This document shows positions 18,029 to 26,594 of a DNA stretch of 64,000 nt, piece after piece. How positions within the stretch are numbered: the stretch's first letter is position 1; every line of letters starts with the position of its first letter. This DNA comes from CAVQHY01 sp963712465 (GTDB lineage: Bacteria; Actinomycetota; Thermoleophilia; Gaiellales; Gaiellaceae). A program made the translations under genes and the position numbers. The stretch covers positions 682,001-746,000 of the forward strand of contig CAVQHY010000006.1 in assembly GCA_963712465.1 (NCBI GenBank). Direction: 5' to 3'. The notes beneath the pieces are model-generated. The model had not been told where the DNA came from. It was given only the letters and a program-made list of their open reading frames with translations, and ran no database searches.

Positions 18029-18754
18029 ATGGCCACGCAGAAGAAACCCGCCTCGTCGCGGCGTCCGGCGGCGGCCACTGCAAAGCCGGAGCCGGTCGAG
18101 CAGGCGACGGCCCCCGTGGCTCGCGATTCCCGGACCGAGCTGAGCCTCTCGACGCTCAAGCCGGCCCACAAGCGCCGGGCGCGCAAGCGCATCGGCCGCG
18201 GCATGGGCTCGGGTAAGGGCCGATTCTCCGGTCGCGGCGTCAAGGGCCAGAAATCCCGTGCGGGCTCGCACCGGATGCGTCCCGGCTTCGAGGGCGGGCA
18301 GATGCCGCTCTATATGCGGTTACCGAAGCAGCGTGGCTCGACGTCGAAGGACGCGATGCCGATCGGCCCCCACAGGACCCAGACCGTCGCGATCAACGTC
18401 GGCGACCTCGATCGGCGTTTCGAGCCCGGCGACGAGGTCACCCCCGAGACGCTCCTCGAGAAGCGGCTGCTCCGGAACCTCCGCCTCGACGTGAAGATCC
18501 TCGGGAACGGTGAGTTGACGAAGAAGCTCGCCGTGACTGCGCACCTGTTCTCCGCGACGGCACGCGAGAAGATCGAGCAGGCGGGCGGCACGGCCACGGC
18601 GCTTCGGGAGCCGAAGCTGCGCAAGAGGCGTCGCCGGTCACGCTCGGTCGCCCCGGAGGAGGAGGCGCCCGCTGCGGTCGAGGAGCCGGTCGAGGCCGAG
18701 TCGGGTCACGAAGCTGAGCCGCCTCCCGAGGGCGAAGACGGCGCCGAGAGCTGA
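18029..18754 (+). CDS. rplO: 50S ribosomal protein L15 with N- and C-terminal extensions
   Basis: The L15 core lies at about residues 39-195 (LSTLKPAHKRRARKRIGRG, then GSGKGRFSGRGVKGQKSR). A 38-residue Ala/Pro-rich leader precedes it and an acidic Glu/Pro/Ala tail of about 45 residues follows. The total is 241 residues, against about 145-150 normally. L15 assembles late in the 50S subunit. An internal start would give a normal N-terminus, but no separate ribosome binding site stands out. secY follows after 6 bp. Confidence 0.94.
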   Translation: MATQKKPASSRRPAAATAKPEPVEQATAPVARDSRTELSLSTLKPAHKRRARKRIGRGMGSGKGRFSGRGVKGQKSRAGSHRMRPGFEGGQMPLYMRLPKQRGSTSKDAMPIGPHRTQTVAINVGDLDRRFEPGDEVTPETLLEKRLLRNLRLDVKILGNGELTKKLAVTAHLFSATAREKIEQAGGTATALREPKLRKRRRRSRSVAPEEEAPAAVEEPVEAESGHEAEPPPEGEDGAES

Positions 18755-18760
18755 GGCCCG

Positions 18761-20014
18761 TTGTTTTCCTGGCTGACCAACGCATGGCGGGTGCCGGAGC
18801 TTCGAAACCGGCTCCTCTTCACGGCCATGATCCTCGCGATCTACCGCTTCGGGAGCTGGATCCCGGTGCCAGGTGTGAACGCGGAGGCGATCGAGAGCTA
18901 CTTCGGGACGCAGAACGGCACGATTCTCTCCCTGCTCAACATCTTCTCGGGCGGTGCGCTCTCGCAGTTCTCGCTGTTCGCGCTCGGGATCATGCCCTAC
19001 GTCACGGCCTCGATCATCCTCCAGCTCATGACCGTGGTCATCCCCCGGCTCGAGCAGCTGCAGAAAGAGGGCGAGGCCGGCTACGCCAAGATCAACCAGT
19101 ACACGCGGTATCTGACCGTGGTGCTTGCGTCGTTGCAGGCGCTCGGCTACGCGTACCTCTTCAACCGCCAGGGCGCGCTCCCGCTCACGGCCGGGCGTCT
19201 CGTCCTCATCGTCGTCTCGCTCACGGCCGCGACGGTGCTGCTGATGTGGATGGGCGAGCTGATCACGAAGCGCGGAATCGGCAACGGCATCTCGATCATC
19301 ATCTTCGCGTCGATCCTCTCCGGCCTTCCCGGTGGACTACGTGCCTGGTACGAGGGCGGCCCCTTCGAGCGGCTCATGTTCCCGATCATCGGCCTGGCGA
19401 TCATCATCGCCGTCGTCTTCGTCCAGGAGGGGCAGCGGCGGATCCCGATCCAGTACGCGAAGCGCATGGTCGGCAGGAGAATGACGACGGGCGGCTCGAC
19501 CTACATGCCGCTGCGCGTGAACATGGCCGGCGTGATCCCGATCATCTTCGCGGCCGCCGTGATGGCGTTCCCGCCGACGCTCGCGCAGTTCTTCCCGGGG
19601 ACGCAGAGCTTCATCAACGAGCATTTCCTGCCGACGGACCCGCTCTATCTGATCCTGCAGGCGTTCCTGATCGTCGTCTTCACGTACTTCTACACGGCGG
19701 TCCAGTTCAACCCGGTCGACCAGGCCGACAACCTGCGCAAGCACGGCGGTTACATCCCCGGCATCCGGCCGGGAACCCCGACGGCCCAGTACCTCGACCG
19801 GGTGCTGACTCGGCTGACCCTCGCCGGGGCGATCTACCTCGCGCTTGTCGCAACGCTGCCGACGCTGTTCATCCGCTACGGGGGCTTCTCGCAGGCAACC
19901 TCGGCCGCGCTGGGTGGAACGTCGATTTTGATCGTCGTGGGCGTCGCGCTCGACACCATGCGACAGATGGAGTCGCAGATGATGATGCGCCACTACGAAG
20001 GCTTCCTGAAATAG
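18761..20014 (+). CDS. secY: Preprotein translocase subunit SecY
   Basis: Channel subunit of the Sec translocase in the cytoplasmic membrane. The TTG at 18761 gives 417 residues (MFSWLTNAWRVPELRNRLLF). About ten hydrophobic segments are visible, along with family motifs RFGSWIPVPGVN, NIFSGGALSQFSLFALGIMPY and the cytoplasmic loop with GGYIPGIRPG. It lies between rplO and adk as in most spc operons. Confidence 0.97.
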   Translation: MFSWLTNAWRVPELRNRLLFTAMILAIYRFGSWIPVPGVNAEAIESYFGTQNGTILSLLNIFSGGALSQFSLFALGIMPYVTASIILQLMTVVIPRLEQLQKEGEAGYAKINQYTRYLTVVLASLQALGYAYLFNRQGALPLTAGRLVLIVVSLTAATVLLMWMGELITKRGIGNGISIIIFASILSGLPGGLRAWYEGGPFERLMFPIIGLAIIIAVVFVQEGQRRIPIQYAKRMVGRRMTTGGSTYMPLRVNMAGVIPIIFAAAVMAFPPTLAQFFPGTQSFINEHFLPTDPLYLILQAFLIVVFTYFYTAVQFNPVDQADNLRKHGGYIPGIRPGTPTAQYLDRVLTRLTLAGAIYLALVATLPTLFIRYGGFSQATSAALGGTSILIVVGVALDTMRQMESQMMMRHYEGFLK

Positions 20015-20021
20015 ACGCTCG

Positions 20022-20639
20022 ATGCCGCTCGACCTCGCCATCCTCGGTCCGCCCGGGGCCGGGAAGGGCACCCAGGCGAAGCGCATCGCCGAGGATCGGG
20101 AGATTCCGCATATCGCCACCGGCGACATGCTGCGAACCGCGATCGGGGAGGCCTCGGAGCTCGGTGTTCGCGTGAAGGCGATCGTCGATCGCGGCGATCT
20201 CGTGCCAGACGACCTGATGATCGAGCTGATCCGCGAGCGCCTCGGTGATCCGGACACCGCAACGGGCTTTCTCCTCGACGGCTTCCCCCGCACGTTGCGA
20301 CAGGCCGAGGAGCTCGACGACCTCCTCCGCGAGGTCGGTCGCCCGCTCACGCTCGTCCTGGAGTTTCAGGCGCCCGAAGACGTTGTGGTGGAGCGGCTGC
20401 TCGGTCGAGACGAGGACCGAAGCGACGACGAGCTAGAGGTGATCCGACACCGCCTGCGGGTCTATCGTGAGCAGACGGAGCCGCTCGTCGCCTACTACCG
20501 GGCTCGGGGCAACCTGGTCGGCATCCACGCCGACCACGCCGTGGACGAGGTGTTCGCAGAGGTTCAACGCGTCCTCGACGAGGCGGCCGGCCGAGACGGC
20601 GTGTCGTCCTTGGCCGATCGCGAGCGCCCGCTCTCGTGA
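20022..20639 (+). CDS. adk: Adenylate kinase
   Basis: Catalyses ATP + AMP to 2 ADP. The 205-residue ORF shows the P-loop GPPGAGKGT (residues 9-17), the AMP-binding ATGDMLR and the DGFPRT motif. The LID region after LLGRDEDRSDDE is short and lacks zinc cysteines, so this is the short-LID form. It sits 7 bp after secY; its TGA overlaps the GTG start of map. Confidence 0.97.
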   Translation: MPLDLAILGPPGAGKGTQAKRIAEDREIPHIATGDMLRTAIGEASELGVRVKAIVDRGDLVPDDLMIELIRERLGDPDTATGFLLDGFPRTLRQAEELDDLLREVGRPLTLVLEFQAPEDVVVERLLGRDEDRSDDELEVIRHRLRVYREQTEPLVAYYRARGNLVGIHADHAVDEVFAEVQRVLDEAAGRDGVSSLADRERPLS

Positions 20640-21403
20640 TCATCAGAAAGTCACCGGAAGAGCTCGAGGCGATGGCGCGCGCCGGCGCGGTTGTCGCCGA
20701 GACGCTCGCCCTGATCGGCGAGCACGTGCGACCTGGCGTCACGACTCAAGAGCTCGATCGGCTCGCCGAGGAGCACATCCGGGCCCAGGGCGGCGTCCCG
20801 ACCTTCAAGGGATACAAGGGGTTCACCGGCTCGATCTGCGCGTCGCCGAACTCGATGGTCGTCCACGGCATCCCCGGGCCGTACCGGCTCGAGGAGGGAG
20901 ACGTGATCTCGATCGACGTCGGCGTCACCCTCGCCGGCTTCGTCGGTGACTCGGCGTACACGTTCGCGGTAGGCGAGATTAGTCCGCAGGCGCGCAGCCT
21001 CCTCGACGCGTGCGAGGCCGCGCTGGCGGCCGGCATCGCCGAGGCTCGCCCCGGCAACCATGTCGGGAACATTTCTGCCGCCGTCCAGCGAGCCACGGAA
21101 GACGCCGGCTTCTCGGTGGTGCGGACGCTCGTGGGCCACGGCGTCGGACGCTCGATGCACGAGGAGCCGCAGATACCGAACTTCGGCGAGCCGGGTCGTG
21201 GCCCGAAGCTCGCAGCGGGCATGACGCTCGCGATCGAGCCGATGATCACCGCCGGCCGGCCCGAGGTCTACGTCGAGGATGACCGCTGGTCGGTCTCCAC
21301 CAGCGACGGCTCCCTCTCCGCGCACTTCGAGCACACGGTCGCGGTGGCCGAGACGGGCCCCCGGATTCTCACCCAGGCCCCGGTTGGGAGTCTGCTACGA
21401 TGA
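20636..21403 (+). CDS. map: Methionine aminopeptidase type I
   Basis: Removes the initiator methionine from nascent proteins. The GTG at 20636 overlaps the adk stop (GTGA) and gives 255 residues. The metal ligands can be placed: Asp in SIDVGVTLAGFVGDSAY, His in GHGVGRSMHEEPQIPN, Glu in AIEPMI and Glu in SAHFEHTVAV. infA would be expected next but is absent; rpmJ follows after 42 bp. Confidence 0.96.
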   Translation: MIIRKSPEELEAMARAGAVVAETLALIGEHVRPGVTTQELDRLAEEHIRAQGGVPTFKGYKGFTGSICASPNSMVVHGIPGPYRLEEGDVISIDVGVTLAGFVGDSAYTFAVGEISPQARSLLDACEAALAAGIAEARPGNHVGNISAAVQRATEDAGFSVVRTLVGHGVGRSMHEEPQIPNFGEPGRGPKLAAGMTLAIEPMITAGRPEVYVEDDRWSVSTSDGSLSAHFEHTVAVAETGPRILTQAPVGSLLR

Positions 21404-21445
21404 TGCCTCGCGGCTGCGCCGCTCATCCTGCGCGCCGCAACATCT

Positions 21446-21559
21446 ATGAAAGTCAGACCGTCCGTCAAACCGATGTGCGATCGCTGCCGTGTGATCAAGC
21501 GCCACGGCAGGGTTCTCGTCATCTGCTCAAACCCCCGGCACAAGCAGAGGCAGGGCTGA
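21446..21559 (+). CDS. rpmJ: 50S ribosomal protein L36
   Basis: A 37-residue protein (MKVRPSVKPMCDRCRVIKR, then SNPRHKQRQG), the full family length. The zinc ribbon is complete with CDRC, a third Cys and His in NPRHKQ. It begins with ATG at 21446, two bases before the rpsM TTG region. It is too short for many ORF callers but is certain. Confidence 0.97.
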   Translation: MKVRPSVKPMCDRCRVIKRHGRVLVICSNPRHKQRQG

Positions 21560-21560
21560 T

Positions 21561-21932
21561 TTGGCGCGCATAGCCGGTGTGAACCTTCCTCGCGAAAAGC
21601 GGCTCGAGATTGGGCTCAGCTACATCTACGGGATCGGTCCGTCCACGGCCCGCACCGTCTGTAAGGCACTCGACCTCTCGCCTGACCAGAAGGTTCGGGA
21701 CCTGACCGACGAGGAGATCACCAAGCTGCGTACGTACATCGACGCGGAGCTCCAGGTCGAGGGCGACCTGCGCAGAGAGCGCTCACAGGCGATCAAACGC
21801 CTGCAGGAGATCGGCTCCTATCGCGGCGTGCGCCATCGCCGAGGCCTGCCGGTGAACGGACAGCGAACGAAGACGAACGCGCGCTCGCGCAAAGGCCCCA
21901 AGAAGACCGTCGGGCGCGGGAAGAAGAAGTAG
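21561..21932 (+). CDS. rpsM: 30S ribosomal protein S13
   Basis: S13 is a head protein contacting P-site tRNA and the subunit bridge. The TTG at 21561 gives 123 residues (MARIAGVNLPREKRLEIGL, then YIYGIGPSTA). The C-terminal RGLPVNGQRTKTNARSRKGP is the family tail. First gene of the alpha cluster, one base after rpmJ. Confidence 0.97.
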   Translation: MARIAGVNLPREKRLEIGLSYIYGIGPSTARTVCKALDLSPDQKVRDLTDEEITKLRTYIDAELQVEGDLRRERSQAIKRLQEIGSYRGVRHRRGLPVNGQRTKTNARSRKGPKKTVGRGKKK

Positions 21933-22337
21933 TTGGCGCCTCCACGCAAGTCGGCGGTCAAGGGCCGCTCGCGCCGCCGCGTCAAGAAGAACATCGCGAT
22001 CGGGCAGGCGCACATCAAGACGTCGTTCAACAACACGATCGTCAGCCTGACCGACAAGGAGGGCAACGTGATTGCCTGGGAGAGCGCGGGCTCGGCGGGT
22101 TTCAAGGGCTCCCGCAAGTCGACGCCGTTCGCCGCCCAGGTCACGGCGGACTCCTGTGCACGCAAGGGGATGGAGCATGGTCTCCAGAAGGTCGAGGTCT
22201 TCGTCAAGGGCCCCGGGTCGGGTCGTGAGACGGCGATCCGTTCCCTCCAGGCGGCCGGCCTCGAGATCCTCGGCGTCAGGGACGTCTCGCCCCAGGCCCA
22301 CAACGGCGTGCGGCAGAAGAAGCGAAGGCGCGTCTGA
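21933..22337 (+). CDS. rpsK: 30S ribosomal protein S11
   Basis: S11 lies in the platform of the small subunit. A TTG start directly after the rpsM stop gives 134 residues. Motifs GQAHIKTSFNNTIVSLTD, KSTPFAAQVTAD and the ending AHNGVRQKKRRRV are standard. The stop overlaps the rpsD ATG by one base. Confidence 0.97.
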   Translation: MAPPRKSAVKGRSRRRVKKNIAIGQAHIKTSFNNTIVSLTDKEGNVIAWESAGSAGFKGSRKSTPFAAQVTADSCARKGMEHGLQKVEVFVKGPGSGRETAIRSLQAAGLEILGVRDVSPQAHNGVRQKKRRRV

Positions 22338-22957
22338 TGGCGAGAGATCGTGGGCCCAAGTGCAAGCAATGCCGCCGCGAGGGCATGAAGCTCTTCCTCA
22401 AGGGCGAGCGCTGCCTGACCGAGAAGTGCGCGGTCGAGCGTCGCAGCTACCCTCCGGGTGAGCACGGTCGTGGCCGGATCAAGCAGTCCGAGTACCTCCT
22501 CCAGCTCAGGGAGAAGCAGAAGGCCCGCCGGTTCTACGGGATCCTCGAGCGGCAATTTCGCACGTACTACGAGAAGGCCTCACGCCAGTCGGGGATCACG
22601 GGTGAGACGCTGCTGCGGATGCTGGAAACGCGCCTCGACAACGTTGTCTACCGGCTCGGCTTCGCCGCGTCACGAGCGCAGGCGCGCCAGCTCATCCGCC
22701 ACGGCCATTTCATGGTCAACGGACGGCGGGTCAACATCCCGAGCTTTCAGGTGCGGCCGGACGACATCGTCTCGATGAAGCCCGGCTCGCCCGTCGAGCA
22801 GGTGATCCGGGACGCCACTGACCTGACCGCGTCGGTATCGCCCTGGCTCCAGGCCGACCACGACAACCTCACCGGCAAGGTCCTCAAGTACCCCGAGCGC
22901 GGCGAGATCGACGCCCCTGTGCAGGAGTCGCTCATCGTCGAGCTCTACTCGAAGTAG
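22337..22957 (+). CDS. rpsD: 30S ribosomal protein S4, zinc-binding form
   Basis: S4 starts 30S assembly and, in some bacteria, regulates the alpha operon. The 206 residues include an N-terminal four-cysteine site (CKQC, then ERCLTEKC). The S4 RNA-binding domain is seen near RLDNVVYRLGFAASRAQARQLI. Full length. A palindrome follows the TAG stop immediately. Confidence 0.97.
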   Translation: MARDRGPKCKQCRREGMKLFLKGERCLTEKCAVERRSYPPGEHGRGRIKQSEYLLQLREKQKARRFYGILERQFRTYYEKASRQSGITGETLLRMLETRLDNVVYRLGFAASRAQARQLIRHGHFMVNGRRVNIPSFQVRPDDIVSMKPGSPVEQVIRDATDLTASVSPWLQADHDNLTGKVLKYPERGEIDAPVQESLIVELYSK

Positions 22958-22977
22958 GGGCGAGGCTTGCCTCGCCC
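22958..22977. repeat. Perfect 9-bp palindrome abutting the rpsD stop
   Basis: GGGCGAGGC and GCCTCGCCC flank a TT centre and begin at the base after the rpsD TAG. The same arrangement is seen after tuf (7372-7391). No T-run follows; a processing site or translational spacer is possible. Confidence 0.7.
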
Positions 22978-23010
22978 GGACGCCTGACGGAACAAGGAAG
23001 GAACGAAAGC

Positions 23011-23970
23011 TTGGCCACGAGAACTCTCATGGACTTTCAGGTGCCGAAGATCACCCACGAGGAGGTCGACGAGCACCGCGGAATCTTCGTCATCGAGCCG
23101 CTCGACCGCGGCTTCGGCTACACGTTCGGCAACTCGCTCCGTCGCGTGCTGCTCTCATCGCTCGAGGGAGCCGCGGTCACTTCGGTGAAGATCGAGGGGA
23201 TCGCGCACGAGTTCACGACCCTGCCGGGCGTGCGCGAGGACGTCACGGACATCATCCTCAACCTGAAGAGCCTCATCTGTCTCCTCCACGGCGACTCGCC
23301 CGAGATCGAGGTCCGGCTCGACAAGAAGGGGCCCGGGCCCGTCACCGCCGCGGACATCGAGGCGCCGGCCGACCTCGAGGTACTCAACCCGGAGCTCGAG
23401 ATTGCGAACCTCGCCGACAAGGGGAAGCTGGAGATCACCCTCACCATCGGCCGCGGCCGCGGCTACGTCCCGGCCGAGCTGAACCGGGGGCCCGAGCACA
23501 CGATCGGCGTCATCCCGGTCGACTCGATCTTCTCGCCGGTCCGCCGCGTGTCGTACGAGGTCGAGGCAGCTCGTGTCGGTCAGCGAACCGACTACGACAA
23601 GCTCACTCTCGACGTCACGGCCGACGGATCGATCGACCCGCGCGACGCCATCGCCCAGGCCGCCGAGATCCTCATCCGCCAGCTCGCCATCTTCACGGAC
23701 ATCGACAAGATCGAGGGTCTCGGGGAGGCCGGTGTCGAGACGCAGGCCGAGGCGCCGCAGGCGCACGGGATGGAGAACTTTCCGATCGAGGAGCTCGAGC
23801 TCGGCGTCCGCTCGTACAACTGCCTCAAGCGCGTCGGGATCGAGACGATCGGCGACCTGGTCTCGAAGAGCGAGGCCGAGCTGGCCGCGATCCCGAACTT
23901 CGGCAAGAAGTCGATCGAAGAGGTCAGCGAGACTCTGCAGGCGCACGGCCTGAACCTCCGCGAGGACTAG
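23011..23970 (+). CDS. rpoA: RNA polymerase subunit alpha
   Basis: Scaffold subunit of RNA polymerase. The TTG at 23011, preceded by AAGGAAGGAAC, gives 319 residues. The N-terminal assembly domain has FGYTFGNSLRRVLLSSLEGAAV. The C-terminal domain (about 255-319) has SYNCLKRVGIETIGDLVSK and NFGKKSIEEV. It lies between rpsD and rplQ as in other bacteria. Confidence 0.98.
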   Translation: MATRTLMDFQVPKITHEEVDEHRGIFVIEPLDRGFGYTFGNSLRRVLLSSLEGAAVTSVKIEGIAHEFTTLPGVREDVTDIILNLKSLICLLHGDSPEIEVRLDKKGPGPVTAADIEAPADLEVLNPELEIANLADKGKLEITLTIGRGRGYVPAELNRGPEHTIGVIPVDSIFSPVRRVSYEVEAARVGQRTDYDKLTLDVTADGSIDPRDAIAQAAEILIRQLAIFTDIDKIEGLGEAGVETQAEAPQAHGMENFPIEELELGVRSYNCLKRVGIETIGDLVSKSEAELAAIPNFGKKSIEEVSETLQAHGLNLRED

Positions 23971-23977
23971 GGCTTTC

Positions 23978-24364
23978 ATGCGCCATCAGAAGCGAGGACG
24001 AAAGCTCGGTCGCGATCCGGCACACCGCAAGGCGCTCTATGCGAATCTCACGGCGGCGCTCCTGGAGCACGGGCGCATCCGGACGACCGAGGCGAAGGCG
24101 AAGGAGGTGCGCCCGATCGCCGAGCGGATGATCACGCTCGGGAAGAGGGGAGACGTCGCCGCTCAGCGCCAGGCCGTGGCGTTCCTGCGCTCGAAGTCCG
24201 TGACGCACGCGCTTTTTGCCGACGTCGCTCCGCGGTTCGCGGAGCGACCGGGCGGCTACACGCGGATCGTCAAGATCGGCCCGCGCCAGGGCGACGCGGC
24301 CGAGATGGTGTACCTCGAACTCGTCGACCACGTGCCCGCCCCCGCTGCTGCGACGAGCACCTAG
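23978..24364 (+). CDS. rplQ: 50S ribosomal protein L17
   Basis: L17 lies near the tunnel exit. The 128-residue ORF starts MRHQKRGRKLGRDPAHRKAL and ends with the family block RPGGYTRIVKIGPRQGDAAEM plus a short Ala/Pro tail. It closes the alpha cluster. Its stop region carries the ribosome binding site of the next gene. Confidence 0.98.
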   Translation: MRHQKRGRKLGRDPAHRKALYANLTAALLEHGRIRTTEAKAKEVRPIAERMITLGKRGDVAAQRQAVAFLRSKSVTHALFADVAPRFAERPGGYTRIVKIGPRQGDAAEMVYLELVDHVPAPAAATST

Positions 24365-24395
24365 GGAGGAAGAGACGCCCCGGTGGCGTCTGGCC

Positions 24396-25835
24396 GTGTT
24401 TGCGGCCGCCGCGGCGGCGGCTCTCGCGCTCGCCGGAGAGGGGTCTGCACAGGGAACGCTGGAGTGGACGCCGTGCGGCAAGCGCGCTCAGTGTGCCCGG
24501 CTGGTCGCTCCACTCGACCATGCGAACCCGGCGGGTGAGCAGATCGAGCTCGCCCTCCTTCGTCTTCCGGCTACCGATCCGGCGAGGCGAATCGGGTCGC
24601 TGCTCGTCAACCCGGGTGGCCCGGGCGGATCCGGGGTCGACTTCGTCCGTCAGTCCGCGCCGTACTTCGAGCATCTGCGCACGCGATTCGACATCGTGGG
24701 CTTCGACCCGCGCGGCGTGGGTCGCTCGACCGCCGTTCGTTGTCTGACCGACGCCGAGCTCGACGAGACCGGGGCTCTCGATCCGACGCCCGACACGCCG
24801 TCGGAACACGACGCATTGATCGAGGCGGCCCGTTCCTACGCCGCACGCTGCGCCGAGCGGGCGCCCGCGCTGCTCCCCTACGTGTCGACCGAGCAGGCGG
24901 CCCGGGATCTCGACCTGATTCGCGCCGTCGTCGGTGACGAGAAGCTCAGCTTCCTCGGGTTCTCGTACGGTACCGAGCTCGGGGCGACGTACGCCAGCCT
25001 CTTTCCCGACAGGGTCAGGGCACTGGTTCTCGACGGCGCCGTCGATCCGCTCGTATGGGCGAACGATCCACTCGAGCTCACGCGGGTTCAGCTCCACGGC
25101 TTCGAGCGGTCGCTGACGCGCTTCCTGGCGTACTGCCGGCGCGGGAAGAGCGACTGTGTAGTTCGGCGCAACGGCGATCCTGAATCGATCGTCATGCGGT
25201 TGCTCCGCCGGCTCGACGCGAAGCCCCTCCGCGCGGAGTCGGGAAGGAGGCTTACGGAGGGGCTTGCGCTCAGCGGCATCGTTGCGTCCCTCTACTCGCA
25301 GCAGCTGTGGCCGCTGCTGGGGAAGGCGCTCGACGGTGCGTGGCGACGCCGGGACGGAAGGCTACTCCTCCTGCTCGCCGATGCGTACTCCGGGCGCCGG
25401 GAAGACGGGACGTACCCGAACCTGAGCGACGCGAACGCCGCGATCAGCTGCGCCGACTGGGGCGTGACAGCGACACCGGACTCCGTCATCGAGTTCGCAG
25501 ACGAGCTGGGTCGAACCTCTCCGCTATTCGGTCCGAGCGCCGCGCTCTCCGCGCTCACGTGCTCGTTCTGGCCTGTTCAGCCCGTGTCGCGCTACGCCGG
25601 GCCGTTCACGGCGGCCGGCGCTCCGCCCATCCTCGTCGTCGGCACGACCGGCGACCCGGCGACGCCGTACGTGTGGGCCAAGTCGCTCGCCCGTCAACTC
25701 GAGTCGGGCGTCCTCCTGACCTGGCGCGGCGACAGCCACACGGCGTACGGGGAGAGCGAATGCGTCGCCGCCGCGGCCGATCGGTATCTGATCTCGCTCC
25801 GCGCTCCTCGCGACGGCTCGGTCTGCCGGGACTAA
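24396..25835 (+). CDS. Exported alpha/beta hydrolase, TAP-like peptidase family S33
   Basis: A secreted serine hydrolase resembling Streptomyces tripeptidyl aminopeptidase. The oxyanion segment LLVNPGGPGGSG, nucleophile elbow GFSYG, Asp in GTTGDPATP and His in GDSHTAYGE form the triad set; the C-terminal part is TAP-like. The first canonical start in frame (GTG 24396) leaves only MFAAAAAAALALAGEGSAQG, a signal core without basic residues. The codons just upstream read PRWRLAV, which would complete a normal signal peptide. GGAGG at 24365-24369 lies 5 bp before an ACG at 24375. The true start may be non-canonical. It separates rplQ from truA. Confidence 0.85.
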   Translation: MFAAAAAAALALAGEGSAQGTLEWTPCGKRAQCARLVAPLDHANPAGEQIELALLRLPATDPARRIGSLLVNPGGPGGSGVDFVRQSAPYFEHLRTRFDIVGFDPRGVGRSTAVRCLTDAELDETGALDPTPDTPSEHDALIEAARSYAARCAERAPALLPYVSTEQAARDLDLIRAVVGDEKLSFLGFSYGTELGATYASLFPDRVRALVLDGAVDPLVWANDPLELTRVQLHGFERSLTRFLAYCRRGKSDCVVRRNGDPESIVMRLLRRLDAKPLRAESGRRLTEGLALSGIVASLYSQQLWPLLGKALDGAWRRRDGRLLLLLADAYSGRREDGTYPNLSDANAAISCADWGVTATPDSVIEFADELGRTSPLFGPSAALSALTCSFWPVQPVSRYAGPFTAAGAPPILVVGTTGDPATPYVWAKSLARQLESGVLLTWRGDSHTAYGESECVAAAADRYLISLRAPRDGSVCRD

Positions 25836-25862
25836 TCGCGCGGCAGCGATCGGACCTCCTCC

Positions 25863-25868
25863 TAGACT
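25863..25868 (+). promoter_or_regulatory. -10 hexamer of truA (leaderless)
   Basis: TAGACT ends 6 bp before the truA GTG, so transcription would begin at or next to the start codon. No ribosome binding site is present between them. Part of a recurring pattern in the window. Confidence 0.5.
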
Positions 25869-25874
25869 CACCCG

Positions 25875-26594
25875 GTGCACACGGTCAAGCTGACGCTCGA
25901 GTACGACGGGACGGACTTCGCGGGTTGGGCGAGGCAGCCGGGGCGTCGTACGGTCGAGGGGGAGCTCGGCGCTGCGCTCGACCGCGTCTTTCCGCGCTGG
26001 GATGGGCTCGCCGTTGCCGGGCGCACGGACGCGGGCGTCCATGCCCTCGGGCAGGTCGTCAGCTTCGCGGGTGAGGGCGGGCCCCCGCCGGAGCGCTCCG
26101 CCGCGGCGCTCAACGCCGTTCTCGCGCACGACGTCTCGGTCGTCCGAGGTGAGCCCGCCCCGGAGGGGTTCCACGCCCGCTTCTCCGCCCGCTCGCGCTC
26201 GTACCGCTATCGCGTCTTGTGCCGCGACACGCAGTCCCCGTTCGAGCGACGCCGCTCGCTGTGGCACGCGTCGTCGCTGGAGCTCGAGCGGCTGCGCGAG
26301 TCCGCGGCGCTCCTCGTCGGCCAGCACGACTTCCGCGCGTTCACGCCGACCGAGACGCAGCACGGAACGTTCTCGCGCGTCGTCCACGAGTCGCGTTGGG
26401 AAGAGCGTGGCGACGTCCTCGAGTTCGTGGTCACCGCCGACAGCTTCCTGCGTCACATGGTGAGAACGATGGTGGGTACGATGCTCGAGCTCGGCCCAGA
26501 GCGGATTGCCCCGCTCCTCGAGGGCCGGCCGCGGCCCGAAGCCGGCTCGACGGCGCCGCCGTGGGGCCTGTACCTCGAGCGCGTGGACTTCTGA
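25875..26594 (+). CDS. truA: tRNA pseudouridine(38-40) synthase TruA
   Basis: Converts uridines 38-40 of the anticodon arm to pseudouridine. The GTG at 25875 gives 239 residues (MHTVKLTLEYDGTDFAGWARQP). The catalytic aspartate lies in AGRTDAGVHALGQVVSF, and the C-terminal FLRHMVRTMVGTMLELG is typical. Often found next to rplQ; here a hydrolase intervenes. The TGA overlaps the ATG of the next gene. Confidence 0.97.
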   Translation: MHTVKLTLEYDGTDFAGWARQPGRRTVEGELGAALDRVFPRWDGLAVAGRTDAGVHALGQVVSFAGEGGPPPERSAAALNAVLAHDVSVVRGEPAPEGFHARFSARSRSYRYRVLCRDTQSPFERRRSLWHASSLELERLRESAALLVGQHDFRAFTPTETQHGTFSRVVHESRWEERGDVLEFVVTADSFLRHMVRTMVGTMLELGPERIAPLLEGRPRPEAGSTAPPWGLYLERVDF

